A DNA stretch of 64,000 nt from Deinococcus soli (ex Cha et al. 2016) (GTDB lineage: Bacteria > Deinococcota > Deinococci > Deinococcales > Deinococcaceae), in contig NZ_CP011389.1 of the NCBI RefSeq assembly GCF_001007995.1, positions 310,001 to 374,000 on the forward strand. The letters run 5' to 3'. The stretch's first letter is position 1, and each line of letters opens with the position of its first letter. The translations under genes were made by a program, and so were the position numbers. A model generated the notes under the pieces. That model ran no database searches. It had not been told where the DNA came from and saw only the letters and a program-made list of their open reading frames with translations. This document shows positions 16,881-24,337 of the stretch, one piece after another.

Positions 16881-17859
16881 GTCCTAAATTTGACAGAGAA
16901 ATGAATGGCTTCGCCTCATAGTCCCACTCTTCGTACTGCTCGATTTGATATTTGATTATCTCCATCCTACTAAACAATCTGATCATATGTTCTGTATACT
17001 TAACGAGAGCCTCCCTATTTTCCTTCAATCTATCAACAAAACTTAGAATTTCCATTTCATTCAAGATAGAATCAGCTATAGACTCATATAGTCCATCAGC
17101 CAAAAATTTTCCATGTTCCAGATGACTCGCCACACGAATAAACATTGCAATAGGTTTGAATTTAATAGACACGGGGCCACTTAGAGATGTAACATTAAAA
17201 TACATTTTATCCAATTTTTCATTTTCCAAAATATGCAGAATCTGGTCTACTTCTTCCCCCCCGTACACAGTAGGCTTCTGACCAATAATGTCTTTCAGAC
17301 GGGAATTTTCCTCACTTAGTCGAGCCAATTCCTCCATAACTCCAACGCTATTTATTGGAAATGGTCGAATCCAACCTGGGCGAGGATCGTCGCTAAATGT
17401 ATTAGTAAGCGCCGTCATTACTACGTATGGCAGATCAGCCTTGCTTTTCCAGAAAGCAACTTGACGATCTTTTGAAGCACTTGCCCTGAAAGATCTTAGA
17501 CGCATCACGGCATCCGCCTCAGTATCAGTATAGTTGCCGGGCCAACTAGCGTTTTCCTCAAGGAGAAACACGAGCACCGGCACTTCTTTCTCAACCGCAT
17601 ACCTGAATTCTTGTTCTGTGTAACCAAGATTAACAGCTTCATTGATTGAGCCATAGCGTCGGGCAATCAACAGGACGTAGTAGTCGGCAGCGTCGATGGT
17701 CTTGGTGATGACTTTCCATGAGCTCGCGTTCGCTGCACCGAAAGCCTCCATGCCGAGCGGAATATGTCCAGCTCGCATAATGGCCTGAATGACCGCATTC
17801 CGCTCGTCAATCATATCGGTGTAGGTACTGCTAACGAATACGGTGTATCGCTTATCCAT
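16828..17859 (-). CDS. DUF4062 domain protein, AT-rich cargo gene; 3' end replaced by IS4
   Basis: 343 residues. The N-terminal DUF4062 domain (MDKRYTVFVSSTYTDMIDERNAVIQAIMRAGHIPLGMEAFGAAN, then ADYYVLLIARRYGSI and EFRYAVEKEVPVLVFLLEE) resembles TIR/toprim-like effector-sensor folds found in defence-associated proteins. The rest is helical with a coiled coil near VMEELARLSEENSRLKDIIG. Base composition is far lower in GC than its surroundings. An IS4 insertion at 16880 replaced the last native residues (HKAYIETRMRGIDAQLE) with IS-encoded PQHLTLHEKWRPERSAT. It lies inside the tail operon with hairpins on each side, like a moron. Immunity function is inferred. Confidence 0.85.
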   Translation of the reverse strand: MDKRYTVFVSSTYTDMIDERNAVIQAIMRAGHIPLGMEAFGAANASSWKVITKTIDAADYYVLLIARRYGSINEAVNLGYTEQEFRYAVEKEVPVLVFLLEENASWPGNYTDTEADAVMRLRSFRASASKDRQVAFWKSKADLPYVVMTALTNTFSDDPRPGWIRPFPINSVGVMEELARLSEENSRLKDIIGQKPTVYGGEEVDQILHILENEKLDKMYFNVTSLSGPVSIKFKPIAMFIRVASHLEHGKFLADGLYESIADSILNEMEILSFVDRLKENREALVKYTEHMIRLFSRMEIIKYQIEQYEEWDYEAKPFISLSNLGPQHLTLHEKWRPERSAT

Positions 17860-17875
17860 GTCCTTGCAGATTAAA

Positions 17876-17904
17876 CCGCCCCCGATAGCAGGTGCGGCTT
17901 TTTT
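17876..17904 (+). terminator. Rho-independent-like hairpin between DUF4062 and tail genes
   Basis: CCGC (17876-17879) and GCGG (17894-17897), extended by further G-C pairs, form a stem followed on the plus strand by six T (17899-17904). On the minus strand it stands between the tail gene ending at 17908 and the DUF4062 start at 17859, insulating the cargo gene. Confidence 0.55.
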
Positions 17905-17907
17905 GCT

Positions 17908-18408
17908 TCACTGCCACGCCCTGAACCACGTGCCCTTCACGTCCAGGCGTAAGCGTTCCAGCATCCAGACGAGTGCGCGCGTGTGCGCGAGGCTTGGCTG
18001 GGTGTAGTTCACGCCACTGCGGCCCGTCACCAGGGGCGTGGGTTGCGCGCCGGGCGCGGAGGCCCGCTGCTGGGCTTCTGCGGGGCTGGTGCGGTCGCCG
18101 TAGGTGCCGTACTCGACCAGCGGCGCGTAGGGGGCGGTGTTCCAGACGCGGAACTGCACCAGCCCGCGCCGGGCCCGCTTGGCGGTGACGTGCAGGCCGC
18201 GAAGCAGGTTCTCAGACCGGGCGTATGCTCCGGCTTCGGTGCCGTACACGGTGACGTTCAGGCCCAGGACGGCCATGCCGAGTCCCTGCTGCTCCAGCTG
18301 CTGCGCTCGCTGCTCGACCAGGGCCGCCAGGAGCTTCTTGCGCCGCTTCACGTCCTCCCGCACCGCGCGGGCGTTCGTGCCCAGATGCACGCCTCGCCGC
18401 CGGGTCAC
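17908..18408 (-). CDS. HK97 gp10-like head-tail or tail completion protein
   Basis: 166 residues from a GTG at 18408 that overlaps the previous stop (GTGA). A basic N-terminus and long helix (VREDVKRRKKLLAALVEQRAQQLEQQGL) are followed by a beta segment and the motif NTAPYAPLVEYGTYGDRTSP, characteristic of HK97 gp10-type minor tail or connector proteins. It follows the chaperone-like pair rather than preceding the tail tube, a less common order. Confidence 0.65.
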   Translation of the reverse strand: MTRRRGVHLGTNARAVREDVKRRKKLLAALVEQRAQQLEQQGLGMAVLGLNVTVYGTEAGAYARSENLLRGLHVTAKRARRGLVQFRVWNTAPYAPLVEYGTYGDRTSPAEAQQRASAPGAQPTPLVTGRSGVNYTQPSLAHTRALVWMLERLRLDVKGTWFRAWQ

Positions 18409-18743
18409 GGCGCACCCATGAGGTGCTTCATGGCGGCCGCCACCTGCTCGCTCGCCTGTTCTTCCAGGGTAAGGGGCGCACGGCTGGCGCGTTCCAGGGA
18501 CTTCAGCAGCTTGAGCAGCGCCTTACCGTCCTTGCCGGGGTGGGCGGCGAGGTAGGCGTCGTGCAGGCGCACCTTCCGGTCACGGGCGTCGAGGCGCCCA
18601 CGGGCTTCCAGGATTCCCGTGATCACGCCGGGCGGGTAGGTCAGCAGTTTCTCTGCTTCGCTGGGGTTCAGCTCGGCGATGAGTTCGGCGAGGGTGAGGT
18701 TCCGGCCGCGCTTTCGCGGGCGCTGACGACGGCCTGCTGCCAC
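18405..18743 (-). CDS. Tail assembly chaperone-like downstream frame
   Basis: 112 residues read from a GTG at 18743, overlapping the preceding gene by 76 bp in the -1 frame. The basic start (RRQRPRKRGRN) leads into LTLAELIAELNPSEAEKLLTYPPGVI and a helical C-terminus. Between tail tube and tape measure, two overlapping genes in a -1 relation are the hallmark of the lambda G/GT chaperone pair. I see no canonical slippery heptamer in the overlap, so independent initiation is also possible. Confidence 0.65.
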   Translation of the reverse strand: MAAGRRQRPRKRGRNLTLAELIAELNPSEAEKLLTYPPGVITGILEARGRLDARDRKVRLHDAYLAAHPGKDGKALLKLLKSLERASRAPLTLEEQASEQVAAAMKHLMGAP

Positions 18744-19105
18744 GCTCCCAGCAGGCCGAGCAGTCCCCCCGCGACATCACCCAGCCGGTTCAGTTCGAAG
18801 ATCGCGTTGGCGATCACGGGCAGATCCGCGACGGTGAGGAGCTCGGCGTCCTCGGGGTTCACGAGGCTGGCCTGCACCACCCGGCGCAGCAGGCCCAGGG
18901 ACCGCGCGTACTGCGCGTCCCGCTCCTCAGGGGTGGCAGCGTCCAGGCCTTTCACGCCAGAGAGGAACAGGCGCAGGAACGCGAAGAAATCCGCCATGTT
19001 CGCCTCGACGGTCAGGAGACCCCAGGCGCGGACGATGACGGTCACCTCGCACTGGAGCGTCACGCTGCGTTGAATGCTGGCCAGCATGTTGGTTCGTTCA
19101 GTCAT
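18668..19105 (-). CDS. Tail assembly chaperone-like protein (upstream frame)
   Basis: 145 residues from the ATG at 19105 (MTERTNMLASIQRSVTLQ). Mostly helical (MADFFAFLRLFLSGVKGLD, YARSLGLLRRVVQASLV) with a Ser/Pro tail (AAGTSPSPNSSPS) that overlaps the next gene. Position right after the tail tube gene and the -1 overlap fit the gpG role: a chaperone that coats the tape measure during tail assembly. It could be joined to the next gene by frameshifting. Confidence 0.65.
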   Translation of the reverse strand: MTERTNMLASIQRSVTLQCEVTVIVRAWGLLTVEANMADFFAFLRLFLSGVKGLDAATPEERDAQYARSLGLLRRVVQASLVNPEDAELLTVADLPVIANAIFELNRLGDVAGGLLGLLGAWQQAVVSARESAAGTSPSPNSSPS

Positions 19106-19125
19106 TGTGGTGTCTCGATTTGAAA

Positions 19126-19151
19126 GGCCCCCGCCGCGTAGGCGAGGGCCA
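19126..19151. other. Hairpin between tail tube and chaperone genes
   Basis: GGCCCCCGCC and GGCGAGGGCC flank a short loop at about 19126-19151. Similar G/C hairpins follow the capsid and decoration genes in this operon. They may stabilise or process the mRNA so that structural proteins are made in different amounts. There is no T tract on either strand. Confidence 0.45.
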
Positions 19152-19166
19152 GGACAGGAACAGGGA

Positions 19167-19832
19167 TCAGGCGGTGGTGACGGCGTCGAACAGGTCGTAC
19201 AGGAAGCGATCGATCTCGGCTTTCGGCACGAGGTACACGACGCCTTCGGGCGTCTTCTCGCCGTTCATGTCGACCAGGCTGACCGGGGCCACGAAGTCAT
19301 TCGCGGCCTGGATGGTCGCTTCGAATTCGAAGGTCTCGAAGCCATCCTCCTCGCCTTTGCCGGTGCCGCGCAGGGACACGCTCGGGTAGTAGGCGATTAG
19401 GCCCGTGCCCGCGTCGGGTTCGAACACCACGACCGCGTCGCAGGTGGTGGCCTTGCCGGTGTCCTCGACGGCCTTGATGGCCGCGTTGGCAGCCGCGCCG
19501 GTTTTCGCGGCGCTGCCGTAGAACAGCGGGATGATGTCGAGGCTGCTGGTGCTGCCGGTGAAGAAGTTGAACGTGCGGGTGCGGTTGGCCAGCTGGCGCT
19601 TGAGCGTCTGCTCCGTGCCGTACAGGTTCGCCTTGAACTCGCGGAAGGTCTCGTCGTTGCTGGGTTCGTAGCCTTTGGTGGCGCCCAGGGATAGGAACTC
19701 CCCGGCGGCGTTGACGGCGCCGTTGACGTGCGGGCGGACGTACATGCGGAAGCCGCGCGTGACGATCTGGGATTCATCGGCTGCGCCGGGGTTCTTGACG
19801 AATTCGTTGTAGTCAGTGGCAGGTAGCGTCAT
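19167..19832 (-). CDS. Major tail (tube) protein
   Basis: 221 residues from the ATG at 19832 (MTLPATDYNEFVKNPGAADES). It has the pattern of siphovirus tube proteins: an early strand region with MYVRPHVNGAVNAAGEFLSLGATKGYEPSND, a central loop (FNFFTGSTSSLDIIPLFYGSAA) and a late GFETFEFEATIQAANDFVAPVSLVDMNGE region. It lies between a tail-terminator-like gene and the chaperone pair, the classical order. The assignment rests on order and composition. Confidence 0.75.
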   Translation of the reverse strand: MTLPATDYNEFVKNPGAADESQIVTRGFRMYVRPHVNGAVNAAGEFLSLGATKGYEPSNDETFREFKANLYGTEQTLKRQLANRTRTFNFFTGSTSSLDIIPLFYGSAAKTGAAANAAIKAVEDTGKATTCDAVVVFEPDAGTGLIAYYPSVSLRGTGKGEEDGFETFEFEATIQAANDFVAPVSLVDMNGEKTPEGVVYLVPKAEIDRFLYDLFDAVTTA

Positions 19833-19840
19833 GGTGCTCC

Positions 19841-20269
19841 TTAGCCCTTCCGGGCGGTGAGGATGAAGGTGCCAGCCCAGGCCGCGTGAACGCTTAGGGC
19901 GCGGCTGCTGGGCGGCGTGGTGAGGGTGTACCGGGTCTGCTGTCCGCCTGCGCGGCTGCTCACAGCGCGGGCGGCGGTGTGGGCGAGGGCGTCCGCGGCC
20001 GCCCGGGTGGGGGCCACGCACGCGACCTGAATGAGGTACTGGTGGCCCAGTCCGGCGGACAGGCCTTGCGGCGCTTCCACCTGCACGTACCCCTGTGGGC
20101 GGGCGGTGAGGTACGCCCCCAGGCCGCGCTCTCCGCCGCCGACCTTCGGTCGCCCCTGGGCATCCTTCGTGGTGGTTGCGGTGAAGGGTTCCTGGGCTTC
20201 CTCGGGTAGCAGGACTGGGGTGCCCTGGGGAAGCGTTGCGAGCAGCAGGTCGCGCAGGTGCTCGACCAT
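19841..20269 (-). CDS. Putative tail terminator / minor tail protein
   Basis: 142 residues from the ATG at 20269 (MVEHLRDLLLATLPQGTPVLL). Alpha/beta composition with a long N-terminal helix and repeated strands (GYVQVEAPQ, YLIQVACVAPT, ARYTLTTPP-like) matches gpU-type tail terminators in size. It is placed directly before the tail tube gene and overlaps the previous stop (TGATG). Function comes mainly from position. Confidence 0.6.
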   Translation of the reverse strand: MVEHLRDLLLATLPQGTPVLLPEEAQEPFTATTTKDAQGRPKVGGGERGLGAYLTARPQGYVQVEAPQGLSAGLGHQYLIQVACVAPTRAAADALAHTAARAVSSRAGGQQTRYTLTTPPSSRALSVHAAWAGTFILTARKG

Positions 20270-20631
20270 CACGGCCTCCGGAGGGCGCAGGTGCCGAGGC
20301 GCTGGCCGGTGAAGTCGCTGGGCTGACTCCACTCCAGAATTTCGAGCGTCCCGTCATCCCAGGCGGCCGTCGCACCCGGCACGGGCACCGTGTCGTCCGG
20401 GTGGACGGTCAGCAGGCGCAGGTCGGACGTGGCGATTCCCTGGGCGTTGGTGAGTTGTCCCATGCGGGCCAGAGCTTTTGGGTCGATGCGCTGTGGGTCC
20501 CGCACGCTGCACCGGACATCCCAGGTGTGCGGCCCCAGGCGGAAGGTCAACTGATGCCGGAACCGCAGGGCCAGCATCTCAGGGGTGGTGGTGGCGTCCA
20601 CGCCCTTCTGGATGGCGTCCTGTAGGCTCAC
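20269..20631 (-). CDS. Head-tail connector-like protein
   Basis: 120 residues from a GTG at 20631 (VSLQDAIQKGVDATTTPEMLA) that overlaps the previous stop. The body has a beta-barrel-like pattern (LTFRLGPHTWDVRCSVRD, WDDGTLEILEWSQ) consistent with small head-completion or tail-attachment proteins. Position is between the adaptor-like gene and the tail terminator. The family was not recognised from motifs. Confidence 0.55.
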   Translation of the reverse strand: MSLQDAIQKGVDATTTPEMLALRFRHQLTFRLGPHTWDVRCSVRDPQRIDPKALARMGQLTNAQGIATSDLRLLTVHPDDTVPVPGATAAWDDGTLEILEWSQPSDFTGQRLGTCALRRP

Positions 20632-21092
20632 GCGCCCTCCCCGCAGGGCCGGGTGATGCGGAACACGGGTTCGGTGTTGCCACCGGCCACCATGCCCGCT
20701 AGGGGCGACGGCACGAGGCGGGAGCCGCCCCCGGTGAGGGACGAGGCCTGCTTCCGGAGGCGTTCGGCGCGCGCGCACCACGAGGAGGCCGTCACGCTGT
20801 CCACGGGCGTCGAAGCGAAGAACTCGGTTTCCACCTCGCCTTCCACCTTCACGCGCTTCACCGCGCCGGCGCTGGTACCAGCGGCCTGCTGGGACGCCCT
20901 CAGGCACGCGGCCTCCAGCACGTCTGCCGCCACGAGCCGCAGGTCCTGGTGGACGATCCACGCGGCGTACAGATCCACGCGGTCATCCTCCGGTACCTGG
21001 GCGTCGTGATAGTTCAGCGCGGCAGCGGTCGCGTACGTCCTGACGGCCGTCAGCTGCTCCGGGGTCAGGGTGATCGGTGCAGGCGCCGTCAC
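20628..21092 (-). CDS. Head-tail adaptor-like protein
   Basis: 154 residues from a GTG at 21092 (VTAPAPITLTPEQLTAVRTY). The four-helix layout (RTYATAAALNYHD, LYAAWIVHQDLRLVAADVLEAACLRASQ) followed by a KVEGEVETEF loop and SWCARAERLRKQ is typical of gp6/gp15-like adaptors that bind below the portal. It lies 2 nt after the preceding gene and overlaps the next by 4 bases. Specific family uncertain. Confidence 0.6.
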   Translation of the reverse strand: MTAPAPITLTPEQLTAVRTYATAAALNYHDAQVPEDDRVDLYAAWIVHQDLRLVAADVLEAACLRASQQAAGTSAGAVKRVKVEGEVETEFFASTPVDSVTASSWCARAERLRKQASSLTGGGSRLVPSPLAGMVAGGNTEPVFRITRPCGEGA

Positions 21093-21094
21093 GA

Positions 21095-22069
21095 TCAGCC
21101 CTCCGGAGCGGGCGGATCAGCTGGGGCTAGTGCGGTAACGGCAGCGAGGATCTTGTCCGCACGGCTCGCCCCGATGGCGTCGAGCGCCATGAGGTTCGCC
21201 CTCCCCTGCTCACCGTCCACCAGGATGCGCAGGCCGGGCAGGGTCTCCACGCCATTCTGCGCGAGCTGCTCAGCGGCCGGGAAATCGCCGGGAATCACCT
21301 CGCCGTTTTCCCGGACGGCCCTGACCAGCAGCTCCAGGAACGTGATCCGCTCCTCCAGTTTGTCGACCAGCGCCAGCTGCACCTCACTGGCCTGAGCGTG
21401 CGTGGCGGCGGCTTCCGCCACCCGGTTCTGCTCGAACGCCAGGAGGCGCGTCGCGGGGACGCCCGGCAGCAGGTCCTCCAGGCGCACCTGCTGCATGCCC
21501 GGGTGCGGCTGCCCGTCCTCCGCGAGCGGCCGCACCCGGGCGGACTGGACATCACCCGGGTTGTCGAGCCCTTCGAAGGTCATGAGTTGCGGCGCGCCGT
21601 CCGCGTTCACCCACACGACCAGACTGCCCTCCTGCCACAGCGAGGCAGGCCCGCTCTGAGCGCCGAGGTCCTCAATCAACCGCAGCGTGGGCTGCTCAGG
21701 CAGCAGGCTGTCCAGGCGCACCACGACCGGGTTTGGGTCGTCCTCGAATTGCACGGCAGCCACCGCTGCGCCCACAGGGACGTCCAGGGCTTCCGCGTCA
21801 TCCTCGGAGGCCTGCGCGCGAGTCAGGAACGCCGCGAGGCTGTGCGCGCCGTCCATGCCAATGAAGACCACCCGCTGACCCTGAGTGAAAGCGGGGGTGG
21901 ACAGGTTCTGCGGTGTGGCCGCAAACCCAGCGTGCGCCGGGCCAATCTGACCAAGGCGACGCATCAGGCGGTAGTCGCGTCCCGGCTCCAGCGGTACCGG
22001 ATCGCCCGGCTGAAGCTCCTGACGACCGAACCGCAGGGGCCTCAGCGCGACGTAGTGTTCTTCACTCAT
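21095..22069 (-). CDS. Hypothetical structural-region protein (324 aa)
   Basis: Starts MSEEHYVALRPLRFGRQELQPGDPV, a short SH3-like beta opening, followed by beta-rich middle repeats (VVVRLDSLLPEQP... and VRLEDLLPGVPAT, two similar RLxxLLP segments) and a helical C-terminus (EVQLALVDKLEERITFLELLVRAVRENG). The C-terminal GLRILVDGEQGR...DAIGASRADKILAAV looks like a small alpha-helical module. It lies between capsid and adaptor genes. No family is recognised. Confidence 0.6.
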   Translation of the reverse strand: MSEEHYVALRPLRFGRQELQPGDPVPLEPGRDYRLMRRLGQIGPAHAGFAATPQNLSTPAFTQGQRVVFIGMDGAHSLAAFLTRAQASEDDAEALDVPVGAAVAAVQFEDDPNPVVVRLDSLLPEQPTLRLIEDLGAQSGPASLWQEGSLVVWVNADGAPQLMTFEGLDNPGDVQSARVRPLAEDGQPHPGMQQVRLEDLLPGVPATRLLAFEQNRVAEAAATHAQASEVQLALVDKLEERITFLELLVRAVRENGEVIPGDFPAAEQLAQNGVETLPGLRILVDGEQGRANLMALDAIGASRADKILAAVTALAPADPPAPEG

Positions 22070-22086
22070 GGTGACCTTCCCGGGAC

Positions 22087-23187
22087 TTACCAGTCCGCTG
22101 CGCTCTGCTCGACCACGTCGCTGAAAATCATGCCCAGGTCGGGTGCCACCACGTTGAACGTGGCCGCCGTGTGGGCCTGCACCCAGCGGACGCCGCTGCG
22201 GTCGTCGTACCCGCGGCGCAGCAGCGCCAGCGTGTCCGCGATGCGCTCCTGGTCACCTTCGAACTGCTCGTACAGGTTGCTCCAGACGAACATGTACCCT
22301 CCGCTGGGCTGCGTGCGGCTGGGGCGGGGCGCGGCGTACGTCAGCAGCATGGCCTTGGGGTCCACGCGGTACTGGAAGTCGTCCCCCAGACCTTCCAGCG
22401 CCTTGTTGTACGCACCGTCCGCCACGAGCACGCGGTCCACGTCAAGGTACCGGGCGATCAGGTTGCGGTCCGCCACGCCTTCCTGCACATACTTCACGCG
22501 GTCCACGATGTCCTCGTTGAAGACCATGGCGGCGTACACATCCGCGCCCAGCACAGCGACGTTCGGGCGGCGCCCCGTCATGAGCTTCATGCGCTGGGAA
22601 CGCCCGCGTACCAGTCGGCCGGGCGTCGCGCCAGGCTGGTCGAACTGCAGGAACTCGGGCGTGTCCGCCGCCTGATTGGGGTTACTGTCCACGCCCTGGT
22701 AGTGGAAGCCCCACCCGGCGTCCACGCGCAGCGCCTTGTCAATGAAGCGCAGGTCGAGGTCCAGGCGGGCCTGCCCAGCGAGGTACAGCGCCGCGTCCTC
22801 CTCGGGCTGGAGGGGGTTGCGGGCGTTCGCGCGGTCGTTGGGCGTGATGACGCGCTCGAGGCTGCGGTGGAAGACCTTGTAGTCCCCTTCGTCCTGCTTG
22901 ACGTGCGCGATGTTGGGGCGGTCGCCGTACGCGTGGTCGCGGAACTCCGGCTTGAGCAGGCTGCCACGGTCCCAGACGGTGTAGCTGCCCCGGTCGCGCT
23001 GCACGTCCACGCGGGGGAAGACCTGGGGCGCCATGAAGTCCTGATCGGCCTCGATGTCGTCCACGGCGAGGTCCGTGAGGTAGCGGTCGTTCTGCCCGCT
23101 GCGGTACTGAGGGGGCAGGGGGCCGGTGGTGTCGTCGTACGCCGCGTGCAGGGCGCCCATCAGTAGTGCGTGACCGATTTTCAGCAT
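22087..23187 (-). CDS. Major capsid protein
   Basis: 366 residues, start MLKIGHALLMGALHAAYDD. The typical major-capsid layout is present: N-terminal arm (YLTDLAVDDIEADQDFMAPQVFPRVDVQRDRGSYTVWDRG), E-loop-like region with the aromatic/charged run, the P-domain helix (DAALYLAGQARLDLDLRFIDKAL) and an A-domain hinge (TGRRPNVAVLGADVYAAMVFNED). It lies downstream of protease/scaffold and decoration genes, as in lambda-like heads. Probably HK97 fold; the exact Pfam family is not certain. Confidence 0.85.
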   Translation of the reverse strand: MLKIGHALLMGALHAAYDDTTGPLPPQYRSGQNDRYLTDLAVDDIEADQDFMAPQVFPRVDVQRDRGSYTVWDRGSLLKPEFRDHAYGDRPNIAHVKQDEGDYKVFHRSLERVITPNDRANARNPLQPEEDAALYLAGQARLDLDLRFIDKALRVDAGWGFHYQGVDSNPNQAADTPEFLQFDQPGATPGRLVRGRSQRMKLMTGRRPNVAVLGADVYAAMVFNEDIVDRVKYVQEGVADRNLIARYLDVDRVLVADGAYNKALEGLGDDFQYRVDPKAMLLTYAAPRPSRTQPSGGYMFVWSNLYEQFEGDQERIADTLALLRRGYDDRSGVRWVQAHTAATFNVVAPDLGMIFSDVVEQSAADW

Positions 23188-23219
23188 GTGAGTCCTCCTG
23201 GAACTGGGGGGAAGGCAAA

Positions 23220-23252
23220 GCCCGCCGAAGCGCGAGGCTCAGGCGGGCAAGG
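23220..23252. other. Hairpin between decoration and capsid genes
   Basis: GCCCGCC (about 23220-23226) pairs with GGCGGGC (about 23243-23249) over a 16-nt loop that itself contains the GAAGCGCGAGGCTC run. No T tract follows, so an mRNA-stabilising or processing element fits better than a terminator. Confidence 0.45.
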
Positions 23253-23269
23253 GGCGGGCGGAACGTGCT

Positions 23270-23698
23270 TTAGATCTGGCCGCTGATGACCGCTTCGCCG
23301 GGGTTGGTGCCGTGGTCGAACTCGAACGGGACGACAGCACCGATCGGGCCAGCTTCGACCAGCGTGCCGAAGTACGCTTCGCCCACCCCGGCGAGCAGCG
23401 CCACGCCGTTCGCGCCGGGCTTGATGCGGTCGTTGGCCTTCCCGGCGAAGCCGAGTTTGATCTTCAGGCGGCCGCCCGTGAGGATCGTCGTGGGCACCCC
23501 GGCGGCGTCCCCGGGGTATTCGATGACGCCCGCGACGTGATCGCCTGCACCGGCGACGTCGATGACCTGGTCCTGCTCGACGGTGCGGGTGTCATTGCTG
23601 CTGGCGTTGCCGACGAGTTTCGCGGCGCGCCACTGGTAGGGGGTGAGGTCGCGGGCGCTGCGGCCGGCGTGCTTGCTGGTGGGCTTGATCGTGGACAC
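23270..23698 (-). CDS. Head decoration-like protein (DUF2190-type)
   Basis: 142 residues from a GTG at 23698, preceded by AAGGAGTG. It is glycine- and valine-rich (VAGVIEYPGDAAGVPTTILTGGRLKIKLGFAGKANDRIKPGANGVALLAG...), a pattern of the DUF2190/gpD-like beta-tulip decoration proteins that bind the capsid surface. It sits between protease/scaffold and capsid genes, as lambda D does. Moderate confidence in the family. Confidence 0.7.
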   Translation of the reverse strand: MSTIKPTSKHAGRSARDLTPYQWRAAKLVGNASSNDTRTVEQDQVIDVAGAGDHVAGVIEYPGDAAGVPTTILTGGRLKIKLGFAGKANDRIKPGANGVALLAGVGEAYFGTLVEAGPIGAVVPFEFDHGTNPGEAVISGQI

Positions 23699-23752
23699 GA
23701 TTCACTCCTTGATGGCGTGAGAGGGTGGGAGGCGAGGTGCTGACGCGACCGC

Positions 23753-24337
23753 TCAGCGGCCGCCGTGGTACCGGGCGGCGAAGGTGGGATCGTCCCGCAT
23801 GACCTTCTGGCCTGCCTGCGCACGCGTGAGCTTCGGGTCTTCCTTCATGACGGCCTGCACGCGGCTTTCGTAGTCCGCCTGCACGTTGCCGCTGGCCTTG
23901 TTGTCCTTGCTGCTGCCGCGCTCGCCGATCAGTTCCAGTTGCGCGCCGGTGGCGTTCAGGCTCTGCTCCAGGGAGGCGTACTCCTCCTTGGTCATCTTCT
24001 CGCTGGCGGAGCGCAGGGTCGCGCCGAACGCGGCGGGCTGGCCAAGTTGCAGGGCGCGTTCGCGGAACTCGCGGTTGAGACGCTGGTCGCGTTCCGCGTT
24101 CGCGGTGTTCTCGGCGCGTTCGGCGCGGGCGTTGGCGGCGTCCGCCGAGCGCTGCGCTTCTTCCACGGCGGCGCGGGCTTCGGGTGTCAGGGCGCTCAGG
24201 TCCACCTTCGCGGTGGGCTGGCCCGCTCCCGCTGCGGCGGCACTCTGGGCGGCGAGGTGATCGTCGAGGAACGCACGTTCCTCGGCGCTGAGGGTCTCGC
24301 CAGCGGCGAGCTTCGCGGAAATGGCGGCGATGTTCAT
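23753..24337 (-). CDS. Nested scaffold protein (in-frame internal start of protease gene)
   Basis: An in-frame ATG at 24337 (MNIAAISAKLAAGETLSAEE) is preceded by a perfect AGGAGG six bases upstream. It would give the 194-residue C-terminal scaffold alone, parallel to Nu3 within C of lambda. The protein is charged and helical. It should template the procapsid and be destroyed by the protease. The internal ribosome site is visible; translation from it is inferred. Confidence 0.8.
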   Translation of the reverse strand: MNIAAISAKLAAGETLSAEERAFLDDHLAAQSAAAAGAGQPTAKVDLSALTPEARAAVEEAQRSADAANARAERAENTANAERDQRLNREFRERALQLGQPAAFGATLRSASEKMTKEEYASLEQSLNATGAQLELIGERGSSKDNKASGNVQADYESRVQAVMKEDPKLTRAQAGQKVMRDDPTFAARYHGGR

